Positions 58,978 to 64,000 of a stretch of DNA of 64,000 nt are shown piece after piece. The first letter of the stretch is position 1, and each line of letters starts with the position of its first letter. Both the position numbers and the translations under genes were made by a program. The stretch lies in NCBI RefSeq assembly GCF_030503855.1, contig NZ_CP129971.1:3596001-3660000 (forward strand), read 5' to 3'. This DNA is from Marivirga salinae (GTDB lineage Bacteria; Bacteroidota; Bacteroidia; Cytophagales; Cyclobacteriaceae). The notes under the pieces are model-generated. The model saw nothing but the letters and a program-made list of their open reading frames with translations, was not told the DNA's origin and searched no databases.

Positions 58978-61496
58978 GCCAACTCAACTTGAATACAATT
59001 GAGGAAGAAAGTTTGAGAAAAACCTTTTTTGTGCAGGTTTTATTACCTGTTCCCATTCCAAAAACTTTCACCTACCGTGTTCCACAGAAATATGAGGAAC
59101 ATATTCAAGTGGGTATTCGAGCCATTGTTCCTTTTGGTAAAAAGAAAATTATCACTGGTGTCATTAGTGCAATTCATCAAGATGCACCAAATGATTATGA
59201 AGCCAAGTATTTATTAGAATTGCTTGATGAATATCCAGTCGTCAGCAGACAACAATTTCAGCTTTTTGAGTGGATGTCGCAATATTATATGGCTACTGAA
59301 GGGGAAGTGCTAAATGTTGGACTTCCTTCGGGATTGAAATTAAGTAGCGAATCAAAAATCCAGTTAAACCCTGCCTTTCAATTAGAGCAATCGCCTTACA
59401 TTTTTAGCCAAATTGAAGAAGTGGTTATAAACCTACTGAAAAAAGAAGGACTCCTCTCCTATGAGCAATTTGCCGAAATTACAAATACAAAACAGACCAG
59501 TGTTTTAATAAAAGATTTACTCAAGAAGCAAGTGATAATGCTTATTGAGCAAGTTCAAGAACGCTATAAACCTAAAACAGAGAAAAGATTAAGATTACAA
59601 AAAGATTGGCTTGATAAAGCTCAATTGAACAATTTAATGCAGCAGCTTGACAAAAAGCCCAAGCAGTTGGATGTGCTGTTGAAATATTTACAAGTAGTTC
59701 CCGTATTTAATGATAGCAGCAAAAATGAAATAGGTGTTGCTAAAAGCATTTTTAAAGAAGAGCAATTTTCAACCTCTTCAATTAATACGCTAATTAAAAA
59801 TAAGATTTTTGAGGAATATGAAGTTATTACTTCTCGCTTAGACTACCTCAACAGACAAGAAAACCTTGACCATGAAATAACTTTAAGTCCAGCTCAAGAA
59901 GCTTGTAGAGATGAAATCAATACTATTTTTGCAGAAAAAGATGTAGCTCTTTTGCATGGAATCACTGGAAGTGGTAAAACAGAAATTTACCTTTCCCTCA
60001 TTCGAGAAGTGATAGAAAGCGGATCGCAAGCATTGTTTCTACTTCCCGAAATTGCCATTACCACTCAAATGATTCAGCGTGTTCGTAAAATATTTGGTGA
60101 TCAAGTGGGCATTTACCATTCCAAATTTTCTGATGCAGAACGAGTAGAAGTTTGGCAAGGTGTTGCAGAAGGTACTATCAATTTTGTGATAGGCGTTCGC
60201 TCTTCCATTTTATTGCCTTTTAATAATCTTTCCCTTATTGTTGTGGATGAGGAACATGAAAGCAGTTATAAGCAATATGATCCTGCTCCGCGCTACAATG
60301 CCAGAGATACAGCAGTTGTTTTAGCTAATATCCATAAAGCTAAATTGATTTTGGGATCTGCCACTCCTTCATATGAGAGTTATTATAATGCCAAAACTGG
60401 TAAATATGGCCTTTCAGTTTTAACAGAAAGATATGGAGAAGGCACTATGCCTGAAATTGAAGTGATTGATATGCGCAGGCAAAAAGCTAAAAAGCTGGTA
60501 AAAGATGATTATAGTCACAGCTTGCTAGCAGCTTTAGAATCAGAAATGAATAAAGGCAATCAAGCCATTATTTTTCAAAACAGAAGAGGTTATGCCCCTT
60601 ATCTACAATGTGAGACTTGTGGATGGATTTCCGAATGTGAGAACTGCTCGGTTAGCCTAACTTATCACATGCATCAGCATGAGTTAAAATGCCATTACTG
60701 TGGCTATCGTCAAAAAAGTCCTAGTGCCTGCTTAAGTTGTGAATCTACTGCTTTGGTTATGAAAGGCTTTGGAACAGAGAAAATAGAGGATGATTTAAAA
60801 CTTCATTTCCCGGATGTTAAAATCCAAAGAATGGATAGAGATACAACCAGGAAGAAATATTCCTATCAGCAGATAATAGAATCTTTTGAAAGTGGGGAAA
60901 CTCAAATTCTAATCGGTACTCAAATGGTCACCAAAGGTTTGGATTTTGAAAATGTGAGTCTAGTAGGAATCGTAGATGCAGACAGAATGATGTATTACCC
61001 TGATTTTAGAGCACATGAACGTGCTTTTCAGATGATGCTTCAGGTTAGCGGAAGAGCCGGTAGAAGCCATAAAAAAGGCAAAGTTTGGATACAGAGTTTT
61101 CAAGAAAATCATCCCTTATTTAACTATCTTTTGAAATATGATTATGAAGGATTTTATGAACTGCAGCTTCAAGAAAGACATTCTTTCTTCTATCCTCCAT
61201 TTTGCAGATTAATCAAGATTGTCTTAAAAGGTGCTCAAGCTGATTCAGTGCGAAATGGAGCGAGATTATTGTATGAATCACTAATTGGTAAATTGAGCAG
61301 TCAAAGAGTATTAGCACCGCATGAGCCTATGATTGCCAAAATCAGAAACATCTATCATATGGAGATTTGGATAAAATTAGAAAAGGGTTATCCACTGGAA
61401 AGCACCAAAAGCCAAATCAAAGCATCTGTGAATAAATTGCAGGAAAACAGTCAATTCAGGAAATTAAGGGTTGTTTTTGATGTGGATCCGCAGTAA
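58974..61496 (+). CDS. priA: Primosomal protein N' (replication restart helicase)
   Basis: This is 840 residues from ATG 58974, which overlaps the previous stop as ATGA. A frame open from 58923 is less likely. The N-terminal DNA-binding domain ([20 protein letters not shown]), Walker [18 protein letters not shown] box [24 protein letters not shown], the zinc-binding Cys cluster between [13 protein letters not shown] and [15 protein letters not shown], and C-terminal helicase motifs GTEKIEDDL and [12 protein letters not shown] are all present. It restarts stalled replication forks. Confidence 0.96.
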   Translation: MSQLNLNTIEEESLRKTFFVQVLLPVPIPKTFTYRVPQKYEEHIQVGIRAIVPFGKKKIITGVISAIHQDAPNDYEAKYLLELLDEYPVVSRQQFQLFEWMSQYYMATEGEVLNVGLPSGLKLSSESKIQLNPAFQLEQSPYIFSQIEEVVINLLKKEGLLSYEQFAEITNTKQTSVLIKDLLKKQVIMLIEQVQERYKPKTEKRLRLQKDWLDKAQLNNLMQQLDKKPKQLDVLLKYLQVVPVFNDSSKNEIGVAKSIFKEEQFSTSSINTLIKNKIFEEYEVITSRLDYLNRQENLDHEITLSPAQEACRDEINTIFAEKDVALLHGITGSGKTEIYLSLIREVIESGSQALFLLPEIAITTQMIQRVRKIFGDQVGIYHSKFSDAERVEVWQGVAEGTINFVIGVRSSILLPFNNLSLIVVDEEHESSYKQYDPAPRYNARDTAVVLANIHKAKLILGSATPSYESYYNAKTGKYGLSVLTERYGEGTMPEIEVIDMRRQKAKKLVKDDYSHSLLAALESEMNKGNQAIIFQNRRGYAPYLQCETCGWISECENCSVSLTYHMHQHELKCHYCGYRQKSPSACLSCESTALVMKGFGTEKIEDDLKLHFPDVKIQRMDRDTTRKKYSYQQIIESFESGETQILIGTQMVTKGLDFENVSLVGIVDADRMMYYPDFRAHERAFQMMLQVSGRAGRSHKKGKVWIQSFQENHPLFNYLLKYDYEGFYELQLQERHSFFYPPFCRLIKIVLKGAQADSVRNGARLLYESLIGKLSSQRVLAPHEPMIAKIRNIYHMEIWIKLEKGYPLESTKSQIKASVNKLQENSQFRKLRVVFDVDPQ

Positions 61497-61535
61497 AGGT
61501 TCTTTATTTACTTCAAACAGTTGTAAAATTTAAGC

Positions 61536-61559
61536 GTCAGACGGTTCCAACTGTCAGAC
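61536..61559. repeat. 24-bp GTCAGAC..GTCAGAC repeat, copy 1
   Basis: The unit is GTCAGACGGTTCCAAC followed by TGTCAGAC, with GTCAGAC at each end. The reverse complement of 62419-62442 matches it at 21 of 24 positions. It lies in the short gap after priA. This is a probable interspersed intergenic repeat. Confidence 0.6.
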
Positions 61560-61588
61560 ACTATGCAAGTGGTGTGTGATTATCTGGT

Positions 61589-61780
61589 CTACTTCTTCTT
61601 ATCATAAATCTTCTTCACTCCAAATAAAGCTCCAGCCGCTACCAAATACCCAATACCTGAGATAGGTACTGGGTTACTTTCGCCATCTGGATTTGGTGGA
61701 TCTCCAGGTTGAGCACTTACAGAAAATGAGCCTATAAATAATAGGCATAATACTAAGGTTGATTTGATAGTTTTTTTCAT
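61589..61780 (-). CDS. PID-CTERM-like small secreted protein, copy 1
   Basis: This is 63 residues: signal peptide (MKKTIKSTLVLCLLFIGSFS, cleaved near SAQ), a Pro/Gly/Asp-rich spacer, and a C-terminal NPVPISGIGYLVAAGALFGV helix followed by KKIYDKKK. A VPI-x-G motif, hydrophobic helix and basic tail at the C-terminus is the tripartite layout of the PID-CTERM sorting signal of Bacteroidota. The sorting enzyme is not in this window. It is a close paralogue of the 62620-62823 gene. It follows a decayed T9SS-sorted gene, as copy 2 follows an intact one. Confidence 0.75.
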   Translation of the reverse strand: MKKTIKSTLVLCLLFIGSFSVSAQPGDPPNPDGESNPVPISGIGYLVAAGALFGVKKIYDKKK

Positions 61781-61837
61781 CTTATAGTTCTTATTGATGA
61801 AAGCAACAGCGGTTCAAACTGCTGCTTATTAATTCAA

Positions 61838-61990
61838 ATTCTATACTTCACCTTCCTGATCTCAAATGAATTCAATAAGTCCCTTCTAAAAAAAACGGAT
61901 TGTTCACTATTCAATTTGCCTTATTATTGAATTTCCCAGACAATGTGTAAATCACAACTTCTACTTCATCGGAAATCCCAATTAATCTAC
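61838..61990 (-). pseudogene. Remnant of a T9SS C-terminal sorting domain gene
   Basis: Read leftward one frame gives LIGISDEVEVVIYTLSGKFN and a stop. A one-base shift then gives LNSEQSV, and another frame gives FLEGTY, a stop, and IHLRSG. The intact gene at 62867 ends with IKEIEVTIFTLSGKFMDKMN, LNSEKEQS and FSKGTYLLQLKSG. It is a decayed paralogous end, 58 bp before the start of small-protein copy 1. Nothing of the upstream part of that gene remains recognisable. Confidence 0.65.
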
Positions 61991-62619
61991 CTTAGGACAA
62001 GGGGTAGTTTTAAGTATGCTGCAACCGGTATTAAGAAATTCTAGAATAAATGGATAAAAATCAGTTTCACTTAATTTAAAACGTAATTTTTTTACTTTTT
62101 TTCAACCGAAATTATCAAAATAAATTATTATTCATTTGACTTTACAAATAATACTAATACAAGCTATATCGTTCAACGGAACTATCAATACATAGTTCGA
62201 TATTAAAATACCAAGAGAATAAAAATGACTTAATTGAATTAAAAAGCCTATTTCATATATTAAATTGTTAAATTATAAGTGTACCATTTTACAATATTTT
62301 TAAATATTAATATTTATATGAGAATATTCTAATTATGGATTTTAAATCGCAGGGGAATTATTGAAGAATTGCACCAGCCTTAGTGTATTTCATCTTGTAC
62401 TATATGGATTAAACTTTCGTCTGACTGCTGGAATCGTCTGACTGATAAATGGTTTCCATCTTTGAGATTGGTGATAAGAGGATTCCAACATCTAAAGCCG
62501 ATACTATATGAATGGTAAAAATACAAGGCATTAAAAAACCTTTCCCGAAGCTTTAAACTCCAAAAAAGGTCTTTCAAAATAATTTAAGAATTACTAGAGA
62601 TTAAAAACCTCTGGTCGGT
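61991..62619. other. AT-rich gene-free stretch between the two duplicate units
   Basis: It presumably occupies the place of the body of the lost T9SS gene. It contains the second copy of the 24-bp GTCAGAC repeat (62419-62442, inverted relative to copy 1). A 65-codon leftward frame (62380-62577) overlaps that repeat and is not convincing as a gene. Confidence 0.45.
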
Positions 62620-62823
62620 TCACTTTTTCTTATTATCGTATATCTTTTTTGCACCAAATGCAGCGCCAGCCGCTATCAGGTATTCAATACCTGTAATGGG
62701 CACAGGGTTGTCTGGTTCAGTAGGTGTACCTCCATCTCCCCCACCGCCTGGTTGAGCGCGTAAAGAAAAATACCCCATAAATAAAAAGCTTAATATTAAA
62801 GTCGATTTTATAATTTGTTTCAT
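62620..62823 (-). CDS. PID-CTERM-like small secreted protein, copy 2
   Basis: This is 67 residues with the same plan as copy 1: signal peptide (MKQIIKSTLILSFLFMGYFS, then LRAQ), a Gly-rich spacer (PGGGGDGGTPTEPD), and DNPVPITGIEYLIAAGAAFG plus AKKIYDNKKK. It starts 44 bp after the stop of the T9SS-sorted protein gene and is probably co-transcribed with it. The function is unknown. The conserved association suggests an accessory to the large secreted protein. Confidence 0.75.
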   Translation of the reverse strand: MKQIIKSTLILSFLFMGYFSLRAQPGGGGDGGTPTEPDNPVPITGIEYLIAAGAAFGAKKIYDNKKK

Positions 62824-62866
62824 CTTGTAACCCCTATTCGTTTAAGCAACAGCTAGTTATTTAACA

Positions 62867-64000
62867 CTATTGCTTGATAATTCTTTTAGTTATAGTTCCT
62901 TTTCCTGATTTCAATTGCAATAAATATGTTCCTTTGGAAAATTTAGACATATCAATTGATTGTTCTTTCTCGGAATTCAAATTCATTTTATCCATGAATT
63001 TTCCAGATAATGTAAAAATAGTAACTTCTATTTCTTTAATATTTTCCATATCAATTTTTAATACATCTTTAACAGGATTAGGATACAAATGAACAGCATT
63101 TGCTAAAGCTTTATTAGCATTCAATACCTCTTCACTAAATGTATAAGCATCACTTATTTTAGTACAATTAGCTTTGCTAACTTCAACGCTATATTCACCA
63201 GACTCTTGTGCTACTAATACTTTACCTCTTTCACCTTCTAAGATCTCTCCATTCAAATACCATTGATAACTGTCTCCTTCAACTGAACTCTCTAGTACAT
63301 TGTTTGAAACCAAAATTCCTGGAGTTGCTAAATCAGTTACTTCAATTGTGAAATTAATAGTATTTACACCGCATCCATTTTCAGGAATTCCAGTCAGGGT
63401 ATAAGTTGTGGTTTCTGAAGGAGTTAAGCTCAATGTTGAAGTGGATGATTCTGTAATCAAATCCTCACCTACATAAAGTTGATAACTATTCATAGCTACA
63501 TTTGCTGATAAGTCGATAACAATACTCTCGTCCTTGCATACATTTTGATTTTCAACTTCCGAAATCACACCAGCTTCAAACAATTCAAATTCAACTATTT
63601 GATTAGCAGTGAGCGTTCCACATTTATCATCAAGAATATTGATAGTCATTGCATGATACCCCATTCCAAAAAGATCAGATGGCAAATTAAAGCTTAAAAC
63701 ATCTTCATTAGTTGCTTTTTCAGTTGCTATCATCGTTCCAGCATCCATCAATCTGTAAGTTTTTCCAGCTTGCGGATTAGTGATTTCTATATTTACCTGA
63801 TCACCTGTACAAACATTAGGAGATTGAATTTCTAAATCAGGATTAATAGGTTCATAAATAGTAAGTACTGCCTGATTTGCAGATAATACAGCACCACAAG
63901 CTTCACCCTCTATTTGAATATCCAATTCATTTAATCCAACACTTAATTGAGATGGATTAAGATTAAATACTAATTCTCCTTTAGTTTCAGCAGTCAAACT
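62867..64000 (-). CDS. T9SS-sorted extracellular protein, C-terminal part (runs off right edge)
   Basis: At least 377 residues of a larger secreted protein whose start lies beyond the window. Several ~90-residue beta-sandwich repeats are visible, each with patterns like PNVCTGDQVNIEITNPQAGK and NQNVCKDESIVIDLSANVAM, and a YTLTG..NGCGVNTINFTIEV segment. The last ~75 residues are a type A T9SS sorting domain: HLYPNPVKDVLKIDMENI, IFTLSGKFMDKMNL and FSKGTYLLQLKSGKGTITKR. It should be exported by the type IX system and anchored or released at the surface. Confidence 0.88.
   Translation of the reverse strand, partial: SLTAETKGELVFNLNPSQLSVGLNELDIQIEGEACGAVLSANQAVLTIYEPINPDLEIQSPNVCTGDQVNIEITNPQAGKTYRLMDAGTMIATEKATNEDVLSFNLPSDLFGMGYHAMTINILDDKCGTLTANQIVEFELFEAGVISEVENQNVCKDESIVIDLSANVAMNSYQLYVGEDLITESSTSTLSLTPSETTTYTLTGIPENGCGVNTINFTIEVTDLATPGILVSNNVLESSVEGDSYQWYLNGEILEGERGKVLVAQESGEYSVEVSKANCTKISDAYTFSEEVLNANKALANAVHLYPNPVKDVLKIDMENIKEIEVTIFTLSGKFMDKMNLNSEKEQSIDMSKFSKGTYLLQLKSGKGTITKRIIKQ

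Noticed and set aside
62380..62577. 65-codon leftward frame
   Set aside because: It spans the 24-bp interspersed repeat and has no signal or homology. It is probably a chance frame.
1..64000. CRISPR arrays, tRNA or rRNA genes, transposase genes
   Set aside because: None seen: no regularly spaced identical repeats of CRISPR size, no tRNA cloverleaf signatures and no DDE/HUH transposase motifs by eye. A tRNAscan or ISfinder run would be decisive.

Overview
The window looks like a chromosomal segment of a marine-type Bacteroidota, most likely Cytophagales and close to Marivirga. This is inferred from low GC, TonB-dependent receptors with N-terminal carboxypeptidase-regulatory-like domains, a DUF4249 partner, a DUF5777 barrel protein, T9SS C-terminal sorting domains, PID-CTERM-like small secreted proteins, and TAnnTTTG-type promoter elements. 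No rRNA, tRNA, CRISPR array, transposase or integrase was found.

Layout. 1-6.6 kb: a truncated TonB receptor, an S8 protease lipoprotein, an unknown secreted protein, a MacB/FtsX-type permease and a frameshifted gene of the family often labelled asparagine synthetase B. 6.8-7.6 kb: a short self-contained transcription unit encoding an unlisted 41-residue Cys-containing peptide and a GRDP-like protein. 7.7-11.1 kb: a beta-propeller/Y_Y_Y sensor histidine kinase. 11.4-14.6 kb: a leftward operon of haem-motif lipoprotein, DUF5777 barrel, dihaem cytochrome and Rrf2 regulator. 15.0-17.9 kb: a large lipoprotein with seven repeats and a cupredoxin-like end. 18.0-22.9 kb: the glyoxylate bypass (aceB-aceA), divergent from a RamB/ScfR-like regulator with clear palindromic operators between them. 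23.2-30.0 kb: aldo/keto reductase, trypsin-like lipoprotein, nucleoside hydrolase, an Lnt-like enzyme, and a small membrane ORF preceded by a helically phased repeat array.

30.1-44 kb is accessory in character. It holds a LuxR gene with a nonsense codon and three same-direction solitary genes (membrane protein, PLD nuclease plus HA repeats, P-loop NTPase) separated by long inverted-repeat spacers. It continues with an acetyltransferase remnant, a four-gene two-component operon coupled by ATGA overlaps, a Cys-rich putative double-glycine secreted protein, a DUF3592 protein, and a toxin-antitoxin-like pair in which both genes carry in-frame TAA codons. 43.7-49 kb: a DUF4249/TonB receptor pair, a lipoprotein, a LOV-like PAS protein lacking the photo-active Cys, and a cobalamin riboswitch with no recognisable B12 gene downstream.

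49-61.5 kb is mostly housekeeping: typA, an HMG-CoA-lyase-family enzyme, a flippase, a DegT aminotransferase, pfkA, and a tightly packed GSCFA / YyaL-type / priA run. 61.5-64 kb holds two copies of a PID-CTERM small protein, each following a T9SS-sorted gene. One of those T9SS genes is decayed; the other runs off the right edge.
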